NCBI RefSeq assembly: GCF_030264295.1
Contig: NZ_CP127173.1
Coordinates: forward strand, 4,409,501 to 4,473,500
Source of the DNA: Amycolatopsis nalaikhensis
GTDB taxonomy: Bacteria > Actinomycetota > Actinomycetes > Mycobacteriales > Pseudonocardiaceae
Direction of reading: 5' to 3'
Length of the DNA stretch: 64,000 nt
This document shows positions 48,556-56,292 of this stretch, one piece after another (the stretch's first letter is position 1; each line of letters starts with the position of its first letter). A program made the position numbers and the translations under genes. Under the pieces are notes generated by a model. It did not search any database. It was given only the letters and a program-made list of their open reading frames with translations, and was not told where the DNA came from.

Positions 48556-51500
48556 TCGGGAAGCTCCTGTAGTTGTAGGTGCGAGTGCCGTCGGGGTGGA
48601 TTCTCTCGGACATCACGTGCAGCCGGTCCGGGGTCTCCCCGACCGAGGGGGCGTCGGCGTAGACGCGCACCAGGCCGTTGTCCCCGTGGTTGCGTTCGAA
48701 GGTCTGGCGGTCGATCTCCATCTGCCGCCAGTTGTCCGGGTTGCCCACACTGTGGTTCTGGTAGTAGTCCTGCGGCACCATGCCCAGCCGCCCCTGCAGG
48801 CCACCGGAGCGGTGGTCGGCGGTGTGCCCGCCGCGGTTGACGGTGCTGGTGCTGTCGTCGGCCTGGCCGATCTTGCCGACCCGGTCCTGGACGTCGGTGT
48901 TGACCCGCTTCGTCGCCGGGCTGGAGTAGTCCGGCTCCCAGGACACCGCGGCGTTCCCGTGCGCGTCGGCGTGGTAGTGCATGTTTTCGGCGCCGATCTC
49001 GTACTTGGCGCCGCGCACCGGCACGCCCTCGGGACGGGTCGCGTGCTGGTCGTGCATCGTGTGCTTGTCACCCGTCTCCGGGTTGATCATGCCGCGCTCG
49101 TTGTCGTGCCACGTCTTGATGTGCGTGAACTCCGGCGGCTTGTCGCCGCTGGTGTAGAAGGTGCCGTGCCACTGTTCGGTGCCGTCGGGCGCGGTGGTGT
49201 AGACCTCGTACCGGCTGTTCGGCTCGAGCTTCTTCGGCGGCGTGGCGCCGAAGGGGCCGTCCCCGTTGTGGCTGGGGTCGTAGCCGGTGATCCGGCGTTC
49301 GACGGGCGGCGGGGTCATCGGCGGGTCGAAGTGGTCGATGTCCAGCTGGGGACGGCCGTCGGCGTCGGTGTGGAACTCGAAGTGGCCTTCCCCGGTGTTC
49401 ACCCGGTAGTCGACGTCGCCGAGCAGGTGGGTGGTGTCCGGGTTGCCGACCTCGACGGGCCCGTTCCCGACGCGGGTGTTCGGCACGTCGGCGTCGACGT
49501 GCGTGATCCGCGGCGGCTCGTCCCCGTTGGTGTAGACGCGGGTGAACCGGCCGTTGGAGTCGGAGACCTCGTAGCGGGTGTTCGGTTCGAGGTGCCGCGG
49601 GTTGGCCGGGTCGTAGAACCGTTCGCCCGGCTGGAGGGTGAGCGGCTTGTGGTGCTTGAACTCCGGCTCCTCCCAGCCACTGTCGAGGTCGTGCATGTCC
49701 GGGTGGTCCTTGCCCCGGGCGAGCGCGCTGTCGGCGTCGACGTCGTGCGCGTCGCCGTGGTGGCTGTCCGGCGCGAAGCCGTCTTCGCCCGCCCGGTGCG
49801 TCGAGCCGTCCGGGTGGTGGGTGTTCCATTCGCCGTCCGGCGGGATGCGCGGCCGCATCCGCCCGTCGGGGCCGATTTCGTAGTCGGAGGAGAAGACGCG
49901 GCCGTGCGAGTCGGTCCAGGCCGGCTTGGTCGGGGCCATGACCTCGGTGTCGAGCTCGCGCGAGAGCCGGTGCGCGAAGTCGTTGGAGCTGGCGTCGCAG
50001 CCGATCAGCCGGATCGGGCGGCCGTCGTAGTCACCGTTGCGGCGCAGGATGTCCGCGAACTCCTCGGGGGTGTAGAGCCGGTCGCCGATGCGGGCGTGGC
50101 CGTCCGGGGTGACGTGGACGTCGACGGTGTAGCGGCCGTCCGGGTCGGGCTGCACGCGGTGCGGCAGGTCGCCCATGTCCGGGTCGCCGGCGTGGTAGGA
50201 GCTGCCGGACGGGGTGCTTTCGGAGTGCCGCGCGTTGACCTCGTCCGGGGTGAGCGGCTCGTCGTGGTGCGGGGTGCCGCCGTCGGGGCCGTTTTCGTGC
50301 GGGCCGTTCTCGTGAGGGTTGGGGCCGTTTTCGTGCGGGCCGTGGGTGCCGCCGTCGGGACCGTGCGTCCCGCCGGTCCGCGGGTCCGGGCCGTGCGTGC
50401 CGGGCCCGAAGCCGCGGGCGGCCGGTTCCGGCGTGCGTGGCCGCGGGGTGTCGCCGCTGGGGCGCGGGCGTCCTTCGGGGAGGTCGCCGCGCGGGCGTCC
50501 ATCGGGCAGGTCGCCGCCGGTGCGGGGGCGGCCGGGGGCGTCGACGTGCGCGCCGGGGGTGCCCGGGGTGCCGGTCCAGCCGGGGCCACCGGGACCGCCG
50601 GTGCGCGGCGAACCGCCACTGAGACCACCGCCGCCGGGCGCGCCACCGGGAGGCATGCCGCCCGTCATCGGGGCACCGCCCTGCGGCGGGATGCCGGAGG
50701 CGGCACCGTCCCCGCCGCGCGGCGACGGGAGCTGGGTGCCGGGGTCACCGGTGCGCGGAGCGGTCGGCGCGGTGCCGCTGGCGGAGGTGGTGCCGTCGGC
50801 CCGCGGTGAGGTGGCGTTGCTCGGGGTATCGCCGCCCGCGTGCGAACTGGGGGCATCCGACCGCGCGGCGGGCGAGGAGCCGGAGTGCGTGGGTGCGGGG
50901 CTGTCGGTGCCGCGGGTGGGTGAGGGGCTGGAGTCGCCTGCGTGGGTTGGTGTGCTGTCGGTCCCGCGGGTGGGTGAGGGGCTGGAGTCGCCTGCGTGGG
51001 TTGGCGTGCCGTCCGTTCCACGGGTGGGCGACGGGCTGGAGTCCCCGGCATGGGACGGGGTGCTGTCGCTGCCGCGGGTGGGGGACGGGCTGGAGTCGCC
51101 TGCGTGAGTTGGCGTGCTGTCGGTCCCGCGGGTGGGTGACGGGCTGGAGTCACCTGCGTGGGTTGGCGTGCCGTCCGTTCCACGGGTGGGTGAGGGGCTC
51201 GAGTCGCCAGCGTGCGACGGCGTGCTGTCGCTGCCGCGCGTGGGCGACGGGCTGCTGTCGCCCGCGTGGGATGGCGTGCCGTCGCCCGCGTGGGTGGGTG
51301 TGGAGTCACCGGCGTGGGCTGGCGTGCTGTCGGTCCCGCGCGTGGGCGAGGGGCTGGAGTCGCCCGCGTGCGAGCGACTCGCCGACGGGCTGGAATCCCC
51401 GGCGTGCGGAGTGCTGCCGTCCGCCGAGGAGCTGCCGTCCCCGGCGTGCGACGGCGCACCGTCCTCCCCACGAGCCGAAGGCGAGGAGTCCCCATCCGGC

Positions 51501-52576
51501 GAACCCGAGCCATCGCGGCCGGAACTCCGCCGCGATCCCGGATCGGAGTCCGTGTTCATCGGGTCCGAGCTGGGCGAGTCGGAATCCCCATGGCTGCCAC
51601 CGGAATCGCCCGGGTCGCCGCGGGAGCCGTCGCCCTCGCCGTGGGAGCTGTCCCCGTCCGGGGAGCTGTCGCCGTCGCCGCCGTGCGCTCGCGCGTGAAC
51701 CCCGCCCCCTTCACCCTTCGGGATCTTCCGGACGAAGCCGCCTTCCTTGATCTTCAGGCCGTCGAGGCCGCTGACCTTGCCCAGCACCTTGCCGAACACC
51801 TTGGCGATCTTCTCGAAGACGTCGACCAGCTTGGACAGCAGCGGCGAAACCTTGCGGATGGTGTCCGTGAGCTTCTTGAGCAGCTCCCCGATCTTCTTGC
51901 CCCACTTGGCGATCGCCGCCGACGCCTGGGCCACGACCACCGGGGTGCCGAAGCCGAGGGAGAAGACCTCCTCCATCACCCACGCGATCAGCTTGCCGAC
52001 CAGGTCCGCGATCAGCTGGCGCACCGTCTCGCGCACGAACGACACGACCTGGCCCATGATCATCGTGACCGTGCTGATCGCGCCGGCCACCGTCGCCGCG
52101 CCCGACAATGCCTCACTGTGCTCGGCCGCGAACTTGCGGTACGCGTCCGCGCCCTGGCCTTGCCAGCCCGCCGTTCCGTTCTTGACCGCGTTGTCGAAGT
52201 CCGTCTTGCGCTCGCCCAGCGCCTTGGAGACGTTGCCCCAAGTGTCCGCATAGGACTGGATCACCGGCGGGTTGCCCGCCACCGAATCCAGCATGTCCTT
52301 CAGCGGCTGCACGTGCTCCATCAGGAACGACGCCACCGACGACATCAGGTACCCGAACGGGTCGACCGCCGCACCGGCGATCTCGCCCGCCAGGCTGAGC
52401 ATGCCCAGCCCGCCGGAAACCCAGTCGCCGTCCTTGATGCCGTTGAACGCGTCCATCGACGACTCGGCGATGCCGATGCCGCCCGCCCAGCCGTAGTCGC
52501 CGTTGCCCGCGGTGAACGCGCCCGGCCCGTCCGGGTCCTGCTTCGACTCCGCGACGAGCGGGTTCCCCTCCGGCAT
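48512..52576 (-). CDS. Type VII polymorphic toxin: WXG-like head, repeat linker, NUC-type nuclease tip
   Basis: A 1354-aa protein. Residues 1-285 are helical with a W-Q-G turn (GTAGWQGQGADAYRKF, near 138), then hydrophobic helices (VTMIMGQVVSFV) and a Lys/Leu region. Residues about 290-720 are Ser/Asp/Pro/Thr and Pro/Gly rich with 18-residue repeats (see 50885-51370). A folded part near 840-900 (RPIRLIGCDASSNDFAHRLS) is unassigned. Two LEPN(T/S)RYEV modules (about 985-1130) precede the tip, where NRGGHTADHRSGGLQG (near 1250) and NPDNWRQMEIDRQTFE match Endonuclea_NS_2-type nucleases, with His1251 as presumed base. ATG 52576 overlaps the EspC-like stop; GTG 52579 is also possible. The 3' end overlaps the immunity gene. 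Confidence 0.82.
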   Translation of the reverse strand: MPEGNPLVAESKQDPDGPGAFTAGNGDYGWAGGIGIAESSMDAFNGIKDGDWVSGGLGMLSLAGEIAGAAVDPFGYLMSSVASFLMEHVQPLKDMLDSVAGNPPVIQSYADTWGNVSKALGERKTDFDNAVKNGTAGWQGQGADAYRKFAAEHSEALSGAATVAGAISTVTMIMGQVVSFVRETVRQLIADLVGKLIAWVMEEVFSLGFGTPVVVAQASAAIAKWGKKIGELLKKLTDTIRKVSPLLSKLVDVFEKIAKVFGKVLGKVSGLDGLKIKEGGFVRKIPKGEGGGVHARAHGGDGDSSPDGDSSHGEGDGSRGDPGDSGGSHGDSDSPSSDPMNTDSDPGSRRSSGRDGSGSPDGDSSPSARGEDGAPSHAGDGSSSADGSTPHAGDSSPSASRSHAGDSSPSPTRGTDSTPAHAGDSTPTHAGDGTPSHAGDSSPSPTRGSDSTPSHAGDSSPSPTRGTDGTPTHAGDSSPSPTRGTDSTPTHAGDSSPSPTRGSDSTPSHAGDSSPSPTRGTDGTPTHAGDSSPSPTRGTDSTPTHAGDSSPSPTRGTDSPAPTHSGSSPAARSDAPSSHAGGDTPSNATSPRADGTTSASGTAPTAPRTGDPGTQLPSPRGGDGAASGIPPQGGAPMTGGMPPGGAPGGGGLSGGSPRTGGPGGPGWTGTPGTPGAHVDAPGRPRTGGDLPDGRPRGDLPEGRPRPSGDTPRPRTPEPAARGFGPGTHGPDPRTGGTHGPDGGTHGPHENGPNPHENGPHENGPDGGTPHHDEPLTPDEVNARHSESTPSGSSYHAGDPDMGDLPHRVQPDPDGRYTVDVHVTPDGHARIGDRLYTPEEFADILRRNGDYDGRPIRLIGCDASSNDFAHRLSRELDTEVMAPTKPAWTDSHGRVFSSDYEIGPDGRMRPRIPPDGEWNTHHPDGSTHRAGEDGFAPDSHHGDAHDVDADSALARGKDHPDMHDLDSGWEEPEFKHHKPLTLQPGERFYDPANPRHLEPNTRYEVSDSNGRFTRVYTNGDEPPRITHVDADVPNTRVGNGPVEVGNPDTTHLLGDVDYRVNTGEGHFEFHTDADGRPQLDIDHFDPPMTPPPVERRITGYDPSHNGDGPFGATPPKKLEPNSRYEVYTTAPDGTEQWHGTFYTSGDKPPEFTHIKTWHDNERGMINPETGDKHTMHDQHATRPEGVPVRGAKYEIGAENMHYHADAHGNAAVSWEPDYSSPATKRVNTDVQDRVGKIGQADDSTSTVNRGGHTADHRSGGLQGRLGMVPQDYYQNHSVGNPDNWRQMEIDRQTFERNHGDNGLVRVYADAPSVGETPDRLHVMSERIHPDGTRTYNYRSFPNVANPAPVVPPTRT
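50885..51370 (-). repeat. 54-bp tandem repeats in the toxin linker
   Basis: About eight units of 18 residues, HAGDSSPSPTRG(T/S)D(S/G)TP, lie at toxin residues 404-565 with two shortened ones (HAGDSTPT, HAGDGTPS). Three consecutive variants (SDSTPS, TDGTPT, TDSTPT endings) occur twice in the same order, showing a 162-bp higher-order duplication. Confidence 0.85.
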
Positions 52577-52884
52577 CACGCACCGCCCGCGGACTTGTTG
52601 AGATCACCGGCGACGCCGGACTCGTACTGGTGGTAGGCCAACGCCGCCTCACGGACCTTGCCGGACACCGCGGTCATCGCCTGCACGGCGTCCTTCAGCG
52701 CGTCGATCCCGTACTGCTCCACCGGATCGAGCATCATCCGGAACGGCTGGCACAGAATGCCGTACGCGTCGGTCGGCATGCTGACCTGGTTCGCCGCGTC
52801 GACGGCCTGCTGCAGCCCGTCCCCGATGGCGTCGAGCTGCTTCGCGTGCGCCGTGAGGTCTGTGCTGAGTTCCACGTCCGTCAT
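52576..52884 (-). CDS. EspC-like (DUF2580) type VII secretion-associated protein
   Basis: A 102-aa helical protein of the ESX-1 excreted virulence factor/DUF2580 kind: ELSTDLTAHAKQLDAIGDGL, then AYGILCQPFRMMLDPVEQYG, ending in YHQYESGVAGDLNKSAGGA. The YxxxD-like tail (YHQYESG) is similar to type VII export signals, though not exact. ATG 52884 follows GAGGGG. Its TGA overlaps the toxin start, so both are coupled; EspC-like partners are thought to pair with the toxin head for export. It lies 11 bp after the YbaB-like gene. Confidence 0.78.
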   Translation of the reverse strand: MTDVELSTDLTAHAKQLDAIGDGLQQAVDAANQVSMPTDAYGILCQPFRMMLDPVEQYGIDALKDAVQAMTAVSGKVREAALAYHQYESGVAGDLNKSAGGA

Positions 52885-52895
52885 CGGTTTCCCCC

Positions 52896-53462
52896 TCAGG
52901 AAAGGATCGGTCCGCCGAAGTCGTCGTCATCGTCGTTGTCGACCGGACGACGGCGGCGCGGCGGCTGCGGCGGGGCAGGTGGGGCAGGTGGGCCGGGCGG
53001 GGTGCGCGGCGGCGACGGCGGCTGCTCGTCGGTGTCCTCCGGCAGGAACCGCCGGACGCGGTCGGGTTCCGGGAACGCGGGCTCGGGCTCCGGCGGCGGC
53101 TCCGGGAACGTGCTCTGCGCCTCGCGGACGATCTCCGCCGCGGCCTGGTCGCCGGTGCCGGTGGTCTCGGTCATCGCCTGCTGCAGCAGTTCCGGGATTC
53201 GCGCCTGGGCGCGCTGGACCAGCTGCATCACCTGCGCCGACACCTCGGCCATCCGCTTGCCTGCCGCGGACTCCGAGATGACGAGGTTCTTCAGCAGCCC
53301 GCGCGAATCGACGGTCACCTGGACCGTGCCGTCCTTCGACCGCTCGGTGACCGACTGTTCCTGCATGCGATCGGCCAGCGCCTGGTACCGGGCGGCGTTC
53401 TCCTCGAGCCGCTTGGTCCAGTTGTCGATCATCGCGTCGCTGGCGTCGATGCTGTCCGGCAT
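52896..53462 (-). CDS. YbaB/EbfC-family protein with Pro-rich tail
   Basis: A 188-aa protein. Residues about 8-110 form the YbaB/EbfC nucleoid-protein fold: a long helix (MIDNWTKRLEENAARYQALA), the strands GTVQVTVDSRGLLKNLVI, and a second helix (RMAEVSAQVMQLVQRAQARI). The last 70 residues are Pro-rich and end in RRRRPVDNDDDDDFGGPILS. In actinobacteria such proteins often precede WXG-type toxin genes; whether they bind DNA or chaperone the toxin is unknown. ATG 53462 is the start at MPDSID; it heads the five-gene operon 53462-46817. Confidence 0.78.
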   Translation of the reverse strand: MPDSIDASDAMIDNWTKRLEENAARYQALADRMQEQSVTERSKDGTVQVTVDSRGLLKNLVISESAAGKRMAEVSAQVMQLVQRAQARIPELLQQAMTETTGTGDQAAAEIVREAQSTFPEPPPEPEPAFPEPDRVRRFLPEDTDEQPPSPPRTPPGPPAPPAPPQPPRRRRPVDNDDDDDFGGPILS

Positions 53463-53529
53463 CCCGGCCCCTTCTCTCTGCGTCTCCACACTGACGGATG
53501 GGGGCCGCCCGCGGTTCCCCTCCAAACGC

Positions 53530-53578
53530 CGTGAAGGCCACCATAGGGGAGTTCAACTCCCTCATGGTGGCCTTCACG
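53530..53578. repeat. CGTGAAGGCCACCAT intergenic palindrome
   Basis: Fifteen-nt perfect arms (53530-53544 and 53564-53578) enclose an inner stem GGGGAGTT/AACTCCC. It lies just past the stop of the hpd-like gene (53588, minus strand) and before the toxin operon, so it is a likely terminator of the former. Confidence 0.75.
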
Positions 53579-53587
53579 CCAGTTGGG

Positions 53588-54787
53588 CTACAGGTTGCCG
53601 CGGCGCTCCTGCTCACGCTCGATCGCCTCGAACAGGGCCTTGAAGTTGCCCTTGCCGAAGCCCAGCGAGCCGTGGCGCTCGATCAGCTCGTAGAAGACGG
53701 TCGGGCGGTCGCCGATCGGCTTCGTGAAGATCTGCAGCAGGTAGCCGTCCTCGTCGCGGTCGACCAGGATGCTGTGCTCCTTGAGCGTCTCGATCGGCAC
53801 GCGGACGTTGCCGATCCGGGCGCGCAGCTCCGGGTCGTCGTAGTAGGAGTCCGGCGTGTCGAGGAACTCGACGCCGGCGGCGCGCATCGCCGTCACCGTG
53901 GCGATGATGTCGTTGGTGGCCAGCGCGATGTGTTGGCAGCCGGCACCGTCGTAGAACTCGAGGTACTCGTCGATCTGCGACTTCTTCTTCGCGACGGCGG
54001 GCTCGTTCAGCGGGAACTTGACGCGGTGGTTGCCGTTCGAGACGACCTTGCTCATCAGCGCCGAGTACTCGGTCGCGATGTCGTCGCCGACGAACTCCGC
54101 CATGTTCACGAAGCCCATGACGCGGTGGTACCAGTCGACCCAGTAGTCCATCTTGCCGAGCTCGACGTTGCCGACGCAGTGGTCGATGGCCTGGAACAGC
54201 CGCTTCGGTGCGCCTTCGGGCCGCTTGATCGTGCTCTCGCGCGGCTCGTAGCCGGGCAGGTAGACGCCGGTGTAGCGCGAGCGGTCGACCAGCGAGTGGC
54301 GGGTTTCGCCGTAGGTCGCGATGGCCGCCACGCGGACCGTGCCGTGCTCGTCGGAGACGTCGTGCGGCTCCTCGAGGATGGTCGCGCCCTGCGCGCGGGC
54401 GTGCTCGATGCACTTGTCGACGTCGGTGGTCTCCAGCGCCAGGTCGATGACGCCGTCGCCGTGCTTGCGGTGGTGGTCCAGCAGCGGCGAGTCCGGCTTC
54501 ACCCCGCCGGTGATGACGAACCGGGCCGAGCCGGACTTCAGCACGTAGGACTTGCGCTCGAAGTTCCCGGTCTCGGGGCCGGAGTACGCGACGAGCTGCA
54601 TCCCGAACGCGATCTGGTAGTACCAGGCGGTCTGGGTGGCGTTGCCGGCGATGAACACCACCGCGTCCATGGCCTTGACCGGGAACGGGTCGGTCGAGGC
54701 GTCGTGGTCCACGAGCCCGACGAGCTGACGCAGCTGGTCGTAGCTGACGTCGTCGAGCGCACCCTGGGGTTCGGCAGTCTGGGTCAT
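53588..54787 (-). CDS. hpd: 4-Hydroxyphenylpyruvate dioxygenase
   Basis: A 399-aa Fe(II) dioxygenase turning 4-hydroxyphenylpyruvate into homogentisate in tyrosine breakdown. It has two vicinal-oxygen-chelate halves. The iron ligands are His in FQAIDHCVGNVELGKM, His in GAGCQHIALATNDI, and Glu in PTVFYELIERHGSLGFGKGN; the last block is the family's C-terminal gate. Length is normal. ATG 54787 gives MTQTAEPQGA. The upstream palindrome at 54789-54812 touches the start, and a divergent Lrp-type gene at 54897 is the probable regulator. No other tyrosine-pathway genes lie in the window. Confidence 0.95.
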   Translation of the reverse strand: MTQTAEPQGALDDVSYDQLRQLVGLVDHDASTDPFPVKAMDAVVFIAGNATQTAWYYQIAFGMQLVAYSGPETGNFERKSYVLKSGSARFVITGGVKPDSPLLDHHRKHGDGVIDLALETTDVDKCIEHARAQGATILEEPHDVSDEHGTVRVAAIATYGETRHSLVDRSRYTGVYLPGYEPRESTIKRPEGAPKRLFQAIDHCVGNVELGKMDYWVDWYHRVMGFVNMAEFVGDDIATEYSALMSKVVSNGNHRVKFPLNEPAVAKKKSQIDEYLEFYDGAGCQHIALATNDIIATVTAMRAAGVEFLDTPDSYYDDPELRARIGNVRVPIETLKEHSILVDRDEDGYLLQIFTKPIGDRPTVFYELIERHGSLGFGKGNFKALFEAIEREQERRGNL

Positions 54788-54788
54788 A

Positions 54789-54812
54789 CCCCGAAGGATC
54801 ATCCCTTCGGGG
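54789..54812. promoter_or_regulatory. Palindrome abutting the hpd start
   Basis: CCCCGAAGG (54789-54797) and CCTTCGGGG (54804-54812) flank ATCATC, immediately upstream of the hpd ATG. It may be an operator, or a leader hairpin that covers the ribosome site. Confidence 0.55.
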
Positions 54813-54840
54813 CAAGATGCGCAATCGTCTCAGTTTTCAC

Positions 54841-54893
54841 TGGACAATCTGACCGGTGACTGCTCGGTATCGGTCGTCATCGTGGACAATCTG
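54841..54893. promoter_or_regulatory. Direct repeats before the Lrp-type gene
   Basis: TGGACAATCTG occurs at 54841-54851 and 54883-54893, 42 bp apart (four turns of DNA). The second copy ends three bases before ATG 54897. This phasing fits binding by an oligomeric Lrp-type protein to its own promoter. Confidence 0.5.
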
Positions 54894-54896
54894 TGC

Positions 54897-55370
54897 ATGC
54901 CGGAGAACCTGGATGCGCTGGACGCGCGACTGCTGCTGTTGCTCACGGACTCCCCGCGCCTGGGGGTGCTGGAGTGCGCGCGCCGGCTCGGCGTCGCGCG
55001 CGGAACGGTCCAGGCGCGCCTGGACCGCCTGACCGAGCGCGGCATCCTCGGCGGCTTCCCGCCGGAGCTGGACCTGGCGGCGATGGGCTACGGCCTGACG
55101 GCGTTCGCGGTGCTCGAGATCGCGCAGGGCCGCCGCGCGGAGGTGGCGGAAGCGCTTTCGGCGATCGACGAGGTGTGCGAAGTCCACGCGACGACGGGCC
55201 AGGGCGACCTGTTCGTCCGGATGGTGGCGCGGGGGAACGACGACCTGCAGCGGGTGATCGACGAGGTGGTCGGCGTGCCGGACGTGCTGCGGACGTCGAC
55301 GTCGATCGCGTTGTCGACCCCGGTGCCCCCGCGGGTCCGCCCCCTGCTGGAGCGCACGGCCCGGTCGTGA
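54897..55370 (+). CDS. Lrp/AsnC family regulator
   Basis: A 157-aa regulator: an N-terminal helix-turn-helix (about residues 5-55, LDALDARLLLLLTDSPRLGV, LGVARGTVQARLDRLTERGI) and a C-terminal RAM/ACT-like domain (TAFAVLEIAQG, EVCEVHATTGQGDLFVRMVA). Such proteins sense amino acids and form octamers. It is divergent from hpd, so tyrosine or a related amino acid is the likely ligand (inference). ATG 54897 is chosen; GTG 54882 is also in frame but lies within the repeat. Its stop codon is inside the palindrome at 55365. Confidence 0.88.
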   Translation: MPENLDALDARLLLLLTDSPRLGVLECARRLGVARGTVQARLDRLTERGILGGFPPELDLAAMGYGLTAFAVLEIAQGRRAEVAEALSAIDEVCEVHATTGQGDLFVRMVARGNDDLQRVIDEVVGVPDVLRTSTSIALSTPVPPRVRPLLERTARS

Positions 55371-55408
55371 GTGTTCAGGGCGGTTCTAACCGCCCTGAAC
55401 ACTCACGA
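55365..55408. repeat. TCGTGAGTGTT intergenic palindrome, copy 2
   Basis: Exact 21-nt arms (55365-55385 and 55388-55408, left arm starting TCGTGAGTGTTCAGGGCGG) with a CT loop. It overlaps the Lrp stop and separates convergent genes. It differs from copy 1 by one T-A to C-G pair change in the stem. Confidence 0.82.
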
Positions 55409-55430
55409 CAAGCCGCGGCAGACTGCTCGC

Positions 55431-56243
55431 TCAGCCTTCGTCGACGACGTGGGCCAGGTAGCGCTTGGCCGAGCGCTGGACGACCTCGAAGCCGTCGGTG
55501 CGGACGATCGCGTCCCACCAAGCTCCGTAGATCGCCTCGAAGCGGTACCCGGCCAGCAGCTCCGCCGCGCGGCGCACGACCCGCGGGCGCTCGGGGATCA
55601 GGTTCGGGTAGCTGTACATGAAGCCCACGTGCGTCCGGTCCGGGATGACCTGCACGATGTCGCCGGACAGCAGCGCGCCCTGCCCGTTTTCGCCGTCCGG
55701 CCAGTGCAGGACCGTCCCGCCCGTGAAGTGCACGCCCAGGTTGATCAGCCGCAGGTCGTCGGCGACGTCCAGGGTCGTGCCCGACCACAGCTTGACCGCC
55801 GGGTCCGGCCTGCCGATCCACTGCTGGTCGCCTTCGTGCAGGTAGATCGGCACGTCGAACGCGTGCGCCCACTCGACCATCGTCGTGTAGTAGTGCGGGT
55901 GGCTGATCGCGATCCCGGTGATGCCGCCGAGGTCGCGGACCTGCTTCACCAGCGCGTCGTCGAGGTAGGCCGCGCAGTCCCAGAGGAAGTTCCCCGACCG
56001 CGCCTGGACCAGCAGCGCGCGTTCGCCGATCGCGAACCCCGGCGTCGAGCCGACGCCGATGATGCCCGGCCCCTGCTCTTCGACGCGCGGCGTGTAGTCA
56101 CCGCTGTCCCGGAGCGCGGTCAGGTTCGTCCAGCGCTGCCCGGACAGCGGGACGTACTGGCGTTCGTCCTCGCAGACCGGGCAGTCGTCGCGGGCCTCGG
56201 CGTACTGCATGCCGCAGGCCTGGCAGATCGGGTACGTGGTCAC
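55431..56243 (-). CDS. MBL-fold protein with N-terminal zinc ribbon
   Basis: A 270-aa protein. Residues 6-25 hold a CxxC...CxxC zinc ribbon (CQACGMQYAEARDDCPVCED). The metallo-beta-lactamase fold follows, but the metal motif HxHxDH is replaced by ISHPHYYTTMVEW, where Tyr and Thr stand in place of the Asp and His. Later ligands are partly kept (VHFTGGTVLHWPDG, LLSGDIVQVI). It may use one metal or none for catalysis. Fold certain, reaction unknown. ATG 56243 is the start; it is transcribed after greA, 49 bp away. Confidence 0.78.
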   Translation of the reverse strand: MTTYPICQACGMQYAEARDDCPVCEDERQYVPLSGQRWTNLTALRDSGDYTPRVEEQGPGIIGVGSTPGFAIGERALLVQARSGNFLWDCAAYLDDALVKQVRDLGGITGIAISHPHYYTTMVEWAHAFDVPIYLHEGDQQWIGRPDPAVKLWSGTTLDVADDLRLINLGVHFTGGTVLHWPDGENGQGALLSGDIVQVIPDRTHVGFMYSYPNLIPERPRVVRRAAELLAGYRFEAIYGAWWDAIVRTDGFEVVQRSAKRYLAHVVDEG

Positions 56244-56292
56244 GGCGATGTCCTCCCAGAATGTGGATCCTGGGAGGACACGCTAGCCGCGG

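Noticed and set aside
50885..51370. CRISPR array
   Set aside because: The repeats are in frame, contiguous without unique spacers, and code for a Ser/Pro linker.
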